From: Reichenbachiella agariperforans
Lineage (GTDB): Bacteria > Bacteroidota > Bacteroidia > Cytophagales > Cyclobacteriaceae
DNA: 64,000 bases
Reading direction: 5' to 3'
NCBI RefSeq assembly: GCF_900142205.1
Contig: NZ_FRAA01000001.1
Location: forward strand, 650,803 to 714,802
The notes below the pieces were generated by a model. The model was not told the DNA's origin, made no database searches, and worked only from the letters and a program-made list of their open reading frames with translations. Shown piece by piece: positions 9,249 through 18,312 of the stretch. The position numbers were made by a program, and so were the translations under genes. Within the stretch, counting starts at the first letter, position 1. Each line of letters opens with the position of its first letter.

Positions 9249-9845
9249 TTAGTCGTCCGATCGCTTAAATTTAAAAACCCAATCAAATGTTGCCACTGTG
9301 AATATTCTATTGAGCTCATCGATCACATCCTGATTCGTAGGATCAGCTTCATATTGTTCAAAAAGATCATCCAGATAAGCATTAGCACCATCTGCACTAC
9401 CGTAATCAGCAACCAATTCTTCCTGAATAGCATTACTCATAAAAGTATTTGATGACTCAAAGCTAATCCATAGCTGATCGGTTTTATCTTTTACTACATC
9501 CCACTCCAAAGGATCGTCTTCGTCCTCATATGTGAGCGTCAAAATTTCCTCTTCAGATTCCCACGTTCCTTCGGCGTTATCACTAGGATTACCACTGGTA
9601 TAAGACACCTTTTCAACAAAACTTTTGTTCTTCTTAAGTTCTAATGTCCACTTATCTATCTCTAGGTTTGATAGCGTCACTATCCTGCCTTCATTGTAAG
9701 AATATGCGTCAGGAAAACCTTCATAAGTAGTCGCTTCTAACTCCCATACTCCTACAGTATGTGGTGCTGGCTCCTCATCTTCTTTACAAGAAAATAGCAC
9801 TGCTACCAGAGCAATGATTAATAATTTATGGTACAGATTTTTCAT
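9249..9845 (-). CDS. Lipocalin-like lipoprotein at the head of the SusCD operon
   Basis: The preferred start is the ATG at 9845 (MKNLYHKLLIIALVAVLFSC), giving about 198 residues and a clean lipobox LFSC. A further-upstream TTG is in frame but adds a non-signal-like extension. The mature part begins with VGVWELEATTYEG, then alternating strands with NAEGTWESEEEILTLTY, a pattern typical of small Bacteroidota lipocalin-like barrels. The C-terminal half is acidic and helical, ending in FDWVFKFKR. It is the first gene of the leftward operon, 14 bases before SusC. Function is unknown; it may bind a hydrophobic or periplasmic ligand, but nothing in the sequence proves it. Confidence 0.65.
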   Translation of the reverse strand: MKNLYHKLLIIALVAVLFSCKEDEEPAPHTVGVWELEATTYEGFPDAYSYNEGRIVTLSNLEIDKWTLELKKNKSFVEKVSYTSGNPSDNAEGTWESEEEILTLTYEDEDDPLEWDVVKDKTDQLWISFESSNTFMSNAIQEELVADYGSADGANAYLDDLFEQYEADPTNQDVIDELNRIFTVATFDWVFKFKRSDD

Positions 9846-10012
9846 AAGCGTTCTAGTTTTTAAGATAGACAATAGAATTCATAAAGACTAGATAAACTTT
9901 GCTGCTTGACTTTTCTCACAGTCCATTGGATTATTTAGCTTTATCAGTTGTAAAATATACTCAAAAGCTACTTTATCAAACGATTTTAACATTTTTCAAT
10001 CAAATACTTCAA

Positions 10013-10711
10013 ATGAAAGGAAAAGCCCTTCTCTATCTGGTAGCCCTCGCGATGCTTTGGAGCTGCAGCGCATCCAAAACTGACAAAACCGATCTATACA
10101 CTTACCGCATAGACCATATCTGGATCAATAGCTATACTGCCCCCTGCGCTAGTATCGGCAGACCCGAATGTTACATGACGCAAGTGGCAGATGGAGATTT
10201 ATCAATGGATGAATGGACAGTTTTTTATCACGATGTGGATGGATTCAAATTCGAAGATGGGTATCTCTATCAGCTCAAAGTAAGAGTCGATTTTAGCGAC
10301 ACCTCTTCAACATCTAAAGACTACATCAAGTACACTCTGTTAGAAATAGAGCAAAGATTGAGAGACTATAGTTTGGATTTAGGAGAGCACTGGGACATTA
10401 CTATGCTGGAGGGGGATTCTATCAACCTTCCAGTAGGACAAAAGCAACCGTACATCAAGTTCAATACGATCGGTGAGATGGTGATAGGGCACTCCAGTTG
10501 CAACAGTTTTTCTGGACCATACACATTAGATATGATCAACAAAATCAAAATAGGGCCAATAGTAAGTACTCGAAAAATGTGTCCTGATTTGAGTATAGAG
10601 ACTTCACTCCTAGCTCAGTTTGGTCAGATCACTGAATACAGTGTCAAGGACAGCATCCTCTACCTCAAAGACTCCAACGGAAAAGTTAGAATCACTGGAA
10701 AGAGTATATAA
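10013..10711 (+). CDS. META/DUF4377-like lipoprotein
   Basis: A 232-residue lipoprotein from the ATG at 10013; an open extension to 9899 lacks signal-peptide character. The signal peptide ends LWSC (cysteine 18). The first half (IDHIWINSYTAPCASIGRPE, then a cysteine and FEDGYLYQLKVRV) resembles DUF4377. The second half has the META/HslJ pattern: a W-D-I start, IGEMVIGHSSCNSFSGPY, and ISTRKMCPD-like ends, which in HslJ-type domains surround conserved cysteines. Such proteins are envelope lipoproteins of uncertain function, in some bacteria linked to stress or antibiotic tolerance. It is transcribed away from the lipocalin-like gene and towards the DUF5686-type gene, with a bidirectional hairpin after its stop. 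Confidence 0.75.
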   Translation: MKGKALLYLVALAMLWSCSASKTDKTDLYTYRIDHIWINSYTAPCASIGRPECYMTQVADGDLSMDEWTVFYHDVDGFKFEDGYLYQLKVRVDFSDTSSTSKDYIKYTLLEIEQRLRDYSLDLGEHWDITMLEGDSINLPVGQKQPYIKFNTIGEMVIGHSSCNSFSGPYTLDMINKIKIGPIVSTRKMCPDLSIETSLLAQFGQITEYSVKDSILYLKDSNGKVRITGKSI

Positions 10712-10718
10712 TAGAATA

Positions 10719-10760
10719 TTCATGAACCTATAAGATTTAAAAACCTTATAGGTTCATGAA
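10719..10760. terminator. Bidirectional terminator hairpin
   Basis: A perfect 16-bp stem (10719-10734 with 10745-10760) encloses a 10-base AT-rich loop. It lies between two convergent genes, 8 bases after the rightward stop and 16 bases before the leftward stop. The stem core AACCTATAAG/CTTATAGGTT is of the type often seen at Bacteroidota gene ends. No long T-tract follows, so it may stop or stabilise both transcripts rather than act as a textbook terminator. Confidence 0.75.
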
Positions 10761-10775
10761 GCCTGCCCTTTCTGG

Positions 10776-13352
10776 CTAAAACTCGATTCTGACCTTCATC
10801 CGTAGTGCCCACCCCTGCGGCGCATTAGGTCGCTCTAGGTAGCTGATTCGCTTGACCACATCTAAGCGCATAAATTTAAATATATTAGATACCCCAATAC
10901 TCGCCTCCATATAGGGGTCGCGTGTCAAAGCATAAGTGGCTTGTTCTCCATCTGCATGACGTGGATATGGTGCTAGGTCGTCGTGCAAGTCTGGGTTATT
11001 CACGTCGCTAAGCGATCCCCAGAGCATTTTGTAGCCTATGATCGAGCGAAGCTTTAGTTTCTTGATCAACGGCACTTTGTTTAAAATATAGCCATTGAAG
11101 AAATGCGTCACCTGAAAATTGAACTGCTGATCACTGACGAACTCTAAATAGTTCATCATGTTGAAAGCATAGGTGAGATAGGAATAGGATTGATTGCCCC
11201 GTGGCAAAGTCAATAGTGGATAAGGCACCTTTCCCCAAAGCTGGGTATAGCCTACGTTGACATCTGTAAACCCAAATGGAGACACATAAAAACGCTTCGA
11301 TACGTTGACCTGAAATCTATCGTAGGAGTAATCTGCATCGAACACCCCTTTAAATCCATGCCAATACTTGAACTGAACAACTGGATACTCATTCGGGATA
11401 GAAACCATACCTGTCCGACCCTGATAGAATTTCTCATTGGGACCAAAACGAAGACCTGCTGTCAACTCAGTGACTTCTATCTCTTGGGCTTTACGTTCAT
11501 CCTCGTCTTTGATGGTCGTATCTATCACACCTGGCTCAAAACTAAGCACGCCACCTGGACGCAGGTTTTCAATACTTCCACCTATAGAATAAGAAAAACC
11601 ATATTTCAATCTACGTCCAAAACTCATCCCCATACGCTCGGTATAGATCATCTTGTCATTGACCCCTCGGCGAAAAGAGCTAAACGCATTCGCGTCCAAC
11701 GAGTACTGTAGATTTTCGCCTGGGTTCATGAGGTCATTGGCATAATAGACTCGGATATGATCGAGTCTACTTTCAGTAAAATAATGTGACACGACACCTG
11801 CATACTTCCAAGCCTCATCTTTTAGTCCATAGGCTCCATAACCTTCTATCTGCCAGCGACGGCTAAACTTTTCGGTCGTCATACCACCAAACCGAAACCG
11901 TGTCCCCTCGATTTGATTCCAAGACACAAAAGCACCTACAGGCCCAATAGACCATTTGTTAAAATCTTGATATCCGATCACGAGCAAAGTCATTATGTTC
12001 ATAAGCCGCTTAAAAGCAGGCAATTCTTCTACTTCCTCATTGAGTGCATATACTCCTTTCTCTGACTTGGACAACTCCATATGCCGTGCACCATCCCAAA
12101 ACTCATCAGATTGGTCACCTACCAGATTCACTTCCTTGACTAGTTCATTGCCCGTATAGATTGTATCAACGCGCTGTTGATTATAGATTAGATCATTATA
12201 AGACACTGTCCGCCGACCAAATATACCAAGCCCATTACCGTCGATTACACTAAAATCCATACTCACTTCATCAGTTTTAAGTACATATGCATCATACTCG
12301 TTCTTTTTGAACTCCTGCTTGATAAACATATCCTCTACAAAGTTGAGGTTGATATCATCCGCTATGCGCATATCTATCTTTTTGACCGCATAGGCCGAAT
12401 CAGTCGTAATAAACACATTGCCAATAAATGCCAAACTGTTTTTGTTCCGAGGTTGAAAAGATAGTTTGAATAGCTTTTCATCGTTTTCGACCAATGTATC
12501 TGCAATATAAAACTGGTAAGTCAGTGGTGCCAGACTAGAAATGGGACTCACAAAACGCTGAGAGAGTATGCTCATGTTGTTGTCGTAGATATCGACATCC
12601 TGATAGAGCTTGTCTAGGATATAAGAGATTCCCTGATTGTCAAAATAATCTTCGAATCCAGTCAATTTGGTTCCGAGGCGATATTCTACCTCACGTTCAG
12701 GGTTCTTTCGATAGTACACCTGCGAACTTGTCTCACGCAAGAAAATAGGCAGGTAAGTTTTGCCATTGATATCTGAAGTATCTACATAATCGAATACCAC
12801 CTGAAAATCACGCATGATTCGCTTTTCTTTGAAGTCCTCAGGAATATTATTAAAATCGAATTCTACCTTTTCATACTTGTTGTATTCATAGTAGTCTAGA
12901 CTCTCCATACGATTTTTCTCCTTGTTGTCTATGACCTTCTGTATGATGGTCACCGCAGGATTTTCTTTGTTTCGATAACGTAACTTTTTGCTACTAATCG
13001 TTACAGCCTCGAGTTCTAAACTCCCTTCGGTCAACTGAAAATCAATCTTCTGAGAAGCACCCAAAGTCACAGGTCTTAACTGTGGATCATAACCTATATA
13101 GGATGCCTTGAGCGAGGTAGTGGCTTGGTCAGATTCGATGTAAAAAATCCCATCACTATTGGATGTAGTTCCTATTGTAGTGCCTTCAAAAGAGATATTG
13201 ACAAAGGGTAACACCTCTCCAGTCTCAGCATCGGTGACTACTCCCCTAATCCTCGTGACATTCTGAGCAGATGCCGCGAGTGATAGTATCATCCCAATGA
13301 TAAAAACTGTGATATAGGTTAGTCTCAAATTTATTATTTTTTTGCTCCTCAT
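10776..13352 (-). CDS. DUF5686/carboxypeptidase-regulatory-like outer membrane protein
   Basis: About 858 residues from the ATG at 13352; an upstream ATG at 13388 would add 12 non-signal residues. The signal peptide ends LAASAQ. A carboxypeptidase-regulatory-like domain follows (RIRGVVTDAETGEVLPFVNI), then a long region with the DUF5686 pattern (KENPAVTIIQKVIDNKEKNR, YYEYNKYEKVEFD) and a C-terminal stretch of amphipathic strands consistent with a beta-barrel, ending MKVRIEF with a terminal phenylalanine. Such proteins are widespread in Bacteroidota outer membranes; their function is not established. No TonB plug is present. It stands alone, convergent with the META lipoprotein gene. Confidence 0.85.
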   Translation of the reverse strand: MRSKKIINLRLTYITVFIIGMILSLAASAQNVTRIRGVVTDAETGEVLPFVNISFEGTTIGTTSNSDGIFYIESDQATTSLKASYIGYDPQLRPVTLGASQKIDFQLTEGSLELEAVTISSKKLRYRNKENPAVTIIQKVIDNKEKNRMESLDYYEYNKYEKVEFDFNNIPEDFKEKRIMRDFQVVFDYVDTSDINGKTYLPIFLRETSSQVYYRKNPEREVEYRLGTKLTGFEDYFDNQGISYILDKLYQDVDIYDNNMSILSQRFVSPISSLAPLTYQFYIADTLVENDEKLFKLSFQPRNKNSLAFIGNVFITTDSAYAVKKIDMRIADDINLNFVEDMFIKQEFKKNEYDAYVLKTDEVSMDFSVIDGNGLGIFGRRTVSYNDLIYNQQRVDTIYTGNELVKEVNLVGDQSDEFWDGARHMELSKSEKGVYALNEEVEELPAFKRLMNIMTLLVIGYQDFNKWSIGPVGAFVSWNQIEGTRFRFGGMTTEKFSRRWQIEGYGAYGLKDEAWKYAGVVSHYFTESRLDHIRVYYANDLMNPGENLQYSLDANAFSSFRRGVNDKMIYTERMGMSFGRRLKYGFSYSIGGSIENLRPGGVLSFEPGVIDTTIKDEDERKAQEIEVTELTAGLRFGPNEKFYQGRTGMVSIPNEYPVVQFKYWHGFKGVFDADYSYDRFQVNVSKRFYVSPFGFTDVNVGYTQLWGKVPYPLLTLPRGNQSYSYLTYAFNMMNYLEFVSDQQFNFQVTHFFNGYILNKVPLIKKLKLRSIIGYKMLWGSLSDVNNPDLHDDLAPYPRHADGEQATYALTRDPYMEASIGVSNIFKFMRLDVVKRISYLERPNAPQGWALRMKVRIEF

Positions 13353-13596
13353 ATATACAAACCACTCGCACCCAAAGAGGGAACCCACCTAGTCTGTCAT
13401 GAATTATGCAACAGGTCTTATGTACGGATTGTTTCGACACAAAGACACATCTTATGCGAAATTGGTGTCTTTTATTTTATAAAAACTTATTTGCATCCAG
13501 AATTTATTGATCTCTTCTCAAAAATATCAGCTATTGATCTGGCCTAGTCGGACATTGTCAGTTTTCTTTTTACTTTCGCCTGACTAACAAACTAAC

Positions 13597-14169
13597 TTGA
13601 CACTTACATCTACACATAGCCTCTTTGACCTACAAAACGAAAAGCACTTTGAAACTGTGTTCAAATCGTTTTTTCAGCCACTGTGTAGGTTTGCCTTCCA
13701 ATATGTTAAAGATAGTGATACAGCCGAAGAAATCGTACAGGAGACTTTCACAACGCTATGGCACAGAGCCCATGATATAGAAATCAAGACCTCTGTCAAG
13801 TCATATCTGTATGGGGCAGTACGAAACGCATCCCTCAACCATCTCAAGCATCAAAAGGTCGTACAGGCTCATCAGGACTATGTCATGCGTGATTCTGAGG
13901 CCGACCAACAGGATTTTTTAGAACTGGATGAGCTACAGGAGAAAATCAATAAGGCCATACAACAGATGCCAGAAAAGTGTCGAAAGATATTCGAGCTCAG
14001 TCGCTTCGAGGAAAAGAAATACAAAGAGATCGCTGAAGAACTCAACCTGTCAATCAAGACAGTAGAGACCCAGATGAGCCGCGCGCTGAAAATCATGAGA
14101 GAAGCACTGGGTCAGTATCTCTCCAGTTGGATAATGTGGATGATATATTTAGGACAAAAATTTTTGTAA
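13597..14169 (+). CDS. ECF-type RNA polymerase sigma-70 factor
   Basis: A 190-residue sigma factor. Region 2 spans about residues 20-90 (FQPLCRFAFQYVKDSDTAEE then VQETFTTLWHR) and region 4 about 120-175 (MPEKCRKIFELSRFEEKKYK followed by the helix-turn-helix EIAEELNLSIKTVETQMSRA). Region 3 is absent, as in ECF sigmas. The predicted start is a TTG at 13597; no upstream ATG in frame was seen, so the exact N-terminus is uncertain. The FecR anti-sigma gene starts 33 bases downstream. In Bacteroidota such pairs usually respond to an STN-bearing TonB receptor; here the third gene is an STN protein without a plug. Confidence 0.95.
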   Translation: MTLTSTHSLFDLQNEKHFETVFKSFFQPLCRFAFQYVKDSDTAEEIVQETFTTLWHRAHDIEIKTSVKSYLYGAVRNASLNHLKHQKVVQAHQDYVMRDSEADQQDFLELDELQEKINKAIQQMPEKCRKIFELSRFEEKKYKEIAEELNLSIKTVETQMSRALKIMREALGQYLSSWIMWMIYLGQKFL

Positions 14170-14202
14170 GGGTAAAATGAAGGCTAGTTGTCAAATCTAT
14201 AG

Positions 14203-15204
14203 ATGAGCAAGGAGAAAGGACATATCGTGAGTGAAGAAATGCTGTACCGTTACTGGGCAAATGACCTCAGTAAAACAGACAGGGATGTAGTAAGCCAATG
14301 GGCACTAACATCCCCTAGCAATCAGCGTCAATTAGATGAGGCTGAGGTTTTCTATCTGGATATGAAAGCCCTAGCTACCTTAGATGATAAAAACACTGCG
14401 CAAACAGACAAAGCCTGGGAAAAATTTAAATCCCAAAACCTACTCTCTAAAAAGCCTCCACACAAAAAGCATCAACCACTACCTACTCAATACCTGAAAT
14501 ATGCTGCGGGACTTTTGCTCCTACTCATGGCAGGCTGGTGGTATATCAGCTCAGACAGTAAACAACTAGAGATAGCGACTCTAGAAGACACACAAGAACT
14601 TCAACTAGCGGATGGATCTAACATCACACTAAACCAGCACAGTAAGCTCTCTTATCCTGAGACCTTCGGAGATTCTGAACGCAAAGTTTCTCTCAAAGGA
14701 GAGGCCTATTTTCAAGTGGCTGCCAATAAGGCACAGCCCTTTGTCATTACTCTCAATCAAGCACAGGTCACAGTCATAGGAACAGCCTTTAACATAGACG
14801 CAACCTCAGCGGATCACATATCCGTCAGTGTAGATGAAGGAACCGTACGCTTCTCTACAATCTCAGAAGAAGTATTATTGCACGCTGGGGAGAGTGGCTC
14901 GCTAGACCTCTACGCAAAATCACTCACCAAACTGGCAGTTCCCGAAACACCTACTCATAACTTCTGGAGGACCAAAAGCCTTTCGTTCCAAAACACACCA
15001 CTGGATCAAGTCGCTACTGCACTACATGACAGCTATGGATTGAACATCCAGCTCAGTAATCCAGCGCTAGCCACATGCAGCATTACGGTTCACTTCGAAA
15101 ACGAAGAACTAGATAATATTCTCGATATTATCTCCAGTACCTTAGACCTAAAAGTCACCAAAACCGAACAATCCTACTACCTATCTGGCGATGGCTGTCA
15201 CTAA
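14203..15204 (+). CDS. FecR-family anti-sigma factor
   Basis: A 333-residue inner-membrane protein. The cytoplasmic N-terminal part (about 1-95, with EEMLYRYWANDLSKTDRDVV) would hold the sigma factor. One transmembrane helix lies at about 99-115 (YAAGLLLLLMAGWWY). The periplasmic FecR domain follows (about 120-230, including KVSLKGEAYFQVAANKAQPF and TVIGTAFNIDA), and a C-terminal DUF4974-like domain occupies about 255-330 (FQNTPLDQVATALHDSYGLN). It is expected to receive a signal through its periplasmic part from an STN domain. Its stop overlaps the next gene's start by 14 bases, which strongly ties it to the STN-repeat protein. Confidence 0.95.
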   Translation: MSKEKGHIVSEEMLYRYWANDLSKTDRDVVSQWALTSPSNQRQLDEAEVFYLDMKALATLDDKNTAQTDKAWEKFKSQNLLSKKPPHKKHQPLPTQYLKYAAGLLLLLMAGWWYISSDSKQLEIATLEDTQELQLADGSNITLNQHSKLSYPETFGDSERKVSLKGEAYFQVAANKAQPFVITLNQAQVTVIGTAFNIDATSADHISVSVDEGTVRFSTISEEVLLHAGESGSLDLYAKSLTKLAVPETPTHNFWRTKSLSFQNTPLDQVATALHDSYGLNIQLSNPALATCSITVHFENEELDNILDIISSTLDLKVTKTEQSYYLSGDGCH

Positions 15205-16954
15205 ATACCTTCTTGTCCTTTTATTTATAATAGGTTTGGGCGACCTATCTATCGGACAGTCCAGAGAACCTATCACCATAGAGTTCGAGCAAACGCCACT
15301 CCGAGAGGCGCTGCAAGCCATCGACGCACTCCCTCAGGTCAAACTATCCTACAATCCTACTGCACTGCCATCTGGCACGGTAATTAATCAAAGCTTCGTA
15401 CAGGTCAGCATTGACGAAATCCTACAAACCTTACTCGGCGACCAATACGAACTCAAACACATCGGTGACTACATCATCATCCAAAAGACCAGCAAACAAA
15501 AAGAAAAACACACCTATAAAATCAAAGGAGACATCAAAGATGCCGAAACTGGAGAAAAGCTAACAAACGTCACCATCTACGAGATCAATACGCTAGACGC
15601 TACGCTCTCCGATGAAAAAGGAGAATTTGAACTAGAAGTCAATGCCAAAACAGAACTTGCCACTTTTGCGATTAGTCGCAAAAACTACCAAGACACCATC
15701 GTCCAGCTCAGTGATCTGCAAACCTTACAGAGTGACCTAACACTCTCTCCTAACACGCTCTCCACTCCTGACGATGCGGATACAGATAGACTAGCTATAG
15801 AATTCAACCGACTCGTTCGGTTCTTTACCAGTAAGAAAAATAGAAAAAACACCGAAAACGTCACAGAAACACAGGATCGCTACTTCCAATTTTCGCTCAT
15901 ACCTGCAGTCGGCACCAACATGAGCATGGGAGGACAGGTACGGCACAAGCTTTCATTCAACCTACTCGCAGGCTACTCCTATGGACTGGACGAAGGGTTT
16001 GAACTCGGTGGCGTGTACAACATCAACCGACACAATGTATCAGGTGCACAAATCGCTGGTTTTGGCAATACGGTTGGCGGTAGTGCTTCTGGTTTTCAGA
16101 TGGCAGGATTCATCAATACCAGCCGAGACTATGGGCAAATCGCACAGATCGCTGGCTTCACCAACATCGTCACAGATAGTTTATCAGGCTTTCAGCTATC
16201 TGGGTTCTCCAATATCTCAGGCAAACTGGACGGAGCACAGATTTCAGGTTTCTCCAATGTTGCCAAAGGCCGAGTAGATGGATTCCAACTGGCAGGATTT
16301 AGCAACCACAGCCGCAGCGTAGATGGTATGCAACTCTCAGGAGTCATTAACACCACTAACGAGCTCGAAGGTGTGCAATTAGCAGGACTAATCAACGTCA
16401 CCAAGATCCTAAATGGCACACAAATTAGCGTCATCAACTACGCAGACAGTGTCGCATCTGGCATCCAACTGGGACTCATCAACATCGTCAAGAAGAATGG
16501 CTATATCGAAGCTGGTATCGAACACAGCGACCTCTTCCCTGTAGGATTTACGGTTCGCTCTGGCATTCACAAGTTCTACAATGTATTCTCCGTCAACACG
16601 CAGTTTAGGGACAAAAGACTTTGGGCTGGTGGTTTTGGTTTTGGGTCTCAACTCTCCCTCTACAAAAACCTATTCGCCACCGTAGAGGCACGTGCTCACT
16701 ACCTCGGAAAATGGGAAAACCCTATAGAAACCTTCAACCTACTGACTCGCCTACACATCAACCTCGGCTATCAACTACTCAACAATCTGTCCATCACTGG
16801 TGGTCCAGTGATCAACATATACATCGCCGAAGAAACAGGAGAAGGCACAGGTCAGTATGGCTATGATATCGCACAGTCTCCATTCTACAACGAGATCGAA
16901 GAAGGTCAGTCCGTACAGCTCTGGCTAGGCTATGAATTTGCTATTCGGTTTTAG
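15191..16954 (+). CDS. STN-domain protein with GxQxxGxxN surface repeats
   Basis: A 587-residue exported protein: signal peptide to about residue 23 (LSIGQ). An STN domain follows (about 28-100, ITIEFEQTPLREALQAIDAL), as in secretins and TonB transducers. A carboxypeptidase-regulatory-like domain spans about 110-190 (KIKGDIKDAETGEKL). Then come about ten tandem repeats of roughly 15-16 residues around GxQxxGfxN (about 285-435; DNA 16043-16500), resembling LA_2272-type surface repeats. The C-terminal 150 residues alternate like outer-membrane strands and end LGYEFAIRF. There is no TonB plug. Its start lies inside the FecR gene, so it is the likely outer-membrane partner of this sigma/anti-sigma pair. 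What it senses is not evident. Confidence 0.82.
   Translation: MAVTKYLLVLLFIIGLGDLSIGQSREPITIEFEQTPLREALQAIDALPQVKLSYNPTALPSGTVINQSFVQVSIDEILQTLLGDQYELKHIGDYIIIQKTSKQKEKHTYKIKGDIKDAETGEKLTNVTIYEINTLDATLSDEKGEFELEVNAKTELATFAISRKNYQDTIVQLSDLQTLQSDLTLSPNTLSTPDDADTDRLAIEFNRLVRFFTSKKNRKNTENVTETQDRYFQFSLIPAVGTNMSMGGQVRHKLSFNLLAGYSYGLDEGFELGGVYNINRHNVSGAQIAGFGNTVGGSASGFQMAGFINTSRDYGQIAQIAGFTNIVTDSLSGFQLSGFSNISGKLDGAQISGFSNVAKGRVDGFQLAGFSNHSRSVDGMQLSGVINTTNELEGVQLAGLINVTKILNGTQISVINYADSVASGIQLGLINIVKKNGYIEAGIEHSDLFPVGFTVRSGIHKFYNVFSVNTQFRDKRLWAGGFGFGSQLSLYKNLFATVEARAHYLGKWENPIETFNLLTRLHINLGYQLLNNLSITGGPVINIYIAEETGEGTGQYGYDIAQSPFYNEIEEGQSVQLWLGYEFAIRF
16043..16500 (+). repeat. Tandem GxQxxGxxN-coding repeats
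   Basis: About ten degenerate units of 45-50 bases within the STN-repeat gene, each encoding variations of GAQIAGFGN / GFQLSGFSN / GVQLAGLIN plus a variable 6-8 residue turn. The regular period with alternating hydrophobic and small residues suggests a stacked beta-helix or solenoid. Confidence 0.8.
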
Positions 16955-17102
16955 AGGGTGTTTTTAGTTATTGAGCTGTTGATAACAGATACATATAGAG
17001 ATACATATTTCTACTAGCTATGATTTTTGCTACTCTAACAAGCTTCCAGATCACTTTCTTCGATAAGAATCTGACAATTATTTCACTCCGCTTACAGCTA
17101 AC

Positions 17103-18068
17103 TTATTTAATTGCAGCAAGCACTTCATTGTTATAGTTTTCAATCAATTCTCCTCTAAATTCATTTACAAAATTATGATGTTGAGTTTGCACCTCTAACA
17201 TTTTAGTTATCAGACGATTAATTGTAGAGTATCTAGACAATTTGAGTTCTTCATCAGTTAGTCCCCCACCCTCTAAGGTGAACAATATATCATGTAAAAC
17301 CTGTCTACTAAAATATGTATATGTCCTCAATGTCACCAAGTCACAGTAGTTCATCCAGTCATTATCATCAAATTCAATTTCATTCAAAACCTCTATTCCA
17401 ATTTCTTCAAAACGCTGGATTGCTTCATCCGAAGTTTTAAGCTCCTTTTCAATATTATCAATTCGATGTAACAATCTAAGATCGACTTTTTCAAAAACTG
17501 CCGTTACCCCCCAAAACCTATTTCTAGCGTCATTCATGAAGAACCTCTCTATACTAGACATAGTATCTGATTCCGTTCTATAGGATTTAAAAAAAATCCC
17601 TTCCAAGCTTATAGCATCCACTTCAAAGTATAATTCTTCGATCGGGTTGCCTCGACTGATCTGTATGAGTTCGGGCTTATTTATAAAATCATACACATGC
17701 TGAAATTCATGAATAATTATCCCTTCAACAAGTAATGGAAAAGGATCATACGCATCAATAAGAAATCTTCCAAAGCTAAAATTGATCTCTCCACCTTCTA
17801 AAATATCCGCAGAAGCACATCCAGAAATCCCGTAGTTTAAATTCTCGTCGAATACTACTGAAACCTCTCCCTTTCGAATCTTTTCTAATGTAAAACTGAA
17901 TGATCGGACAACATACTCGCTTCCAGGCTTAGTCCTATTGATTTTGCTTTCGAGAGACAGCAAAATATGATTGATTTTCATAAAACCATTATTCTGATGT
18001 TCGACACTAGAATAACAGCTAAATACATGTGTTAAAAAGAGGAAAAGGCACAATAGTAATCTGAGCAT
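17103..18068 (-). CDS. Putative HExxH metallopeptidase-like lipoprotein, uncharacterised
   Basis: A 321-residue protein with a short signal peptide and a possible lipobox FSC (cysteine 18). HEFQH at residues 120-124 sits in a hydrophobic helix (VEGIIIHEFQHVYDFI), consistent with a gluzincin-like zinc site. A downstream ELYFEVDAISLEG helix could supply an acidic third ligand. The C-terminal half is helical and charged with no recognisable domain. Base composition is lower in GC than the flanking PUL genes. No family was recognised, so the peptidase call rests on the single motif. Neighbours do not clarify its role. Confidence 0.6.
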   Translation of the reverse strand: MLRLLLCLFLFLTHVFSCYSSVEHQNNGFMKINHILLSLESKINRTKPGSEYVVRSFSFTLEKIRKGEVSVVFDENLNYGISGCASADILEGGEINFSFGRFLIDAYDPFPLLVEGIIIHEFQHVYDFINKPELIQISRGNPIEELYFEVDAISLEGIFFKSYRTESDTMSSIERFFMNDARNRFWGVTAVFEKVDLRLLHRIDNIEKELKTSDEAIQRFEEIGIEVLNEIEFDDNDWMNYCDLVTLRTYTYFSRQVLHDILFTLEGGGLTDEELKLSRYSTINRLITKMLEVQTQHHNFVNEFRGELIENYNNEVLAAIK

Positions 18069-18312
18069 AGCGATAGTTGGTGATTGGTTTAAATCTCGTT
18101 TACAAATTAGGAAATATCTTCGACTACCAAGGTAAGCTCCCCATTAAGTATATTATAAATCAAAATTGTATTGAGGCTCAATCCGTGATTTTAAAATGCA
18201 AACACAGACAGCTACCTACAGAAAAAAATTGGGTAAAGCGTTTAAATAATCAAATTTAGACGTGTTTACTCATGCTAGATAATAAACATGAATAAGTAAT
18301 ACCAAGTGATAA
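18069..18312. other. AT-rich intergenic region, no gene seen
   Basis: A 244-base AT-rich gap between two leftward genes. A small TGAT-A-ATCA hairpin followed, on the minus strand, by an adenine/thymine run lies at its left end near 18305-18325 and may terminate the short membrane-protein operon. Nothing else recognisable. Confidence 0.4.

Noticed and set aside
13540-13596. Promoter-like TTG and TACTTTCG elements before the sigma factor gene
   Set aside because: The spacing between the two elements (about 13 bases) is too short for the usual Bacteroidota -33/-7 promoter, so it was not called.
16960-17010. Short tandem AGATACATAT copies after the STN-repeat gene
   Set aside because: Only two copies in an AT-rich gap; no support for a functional repeat or CRISPR.
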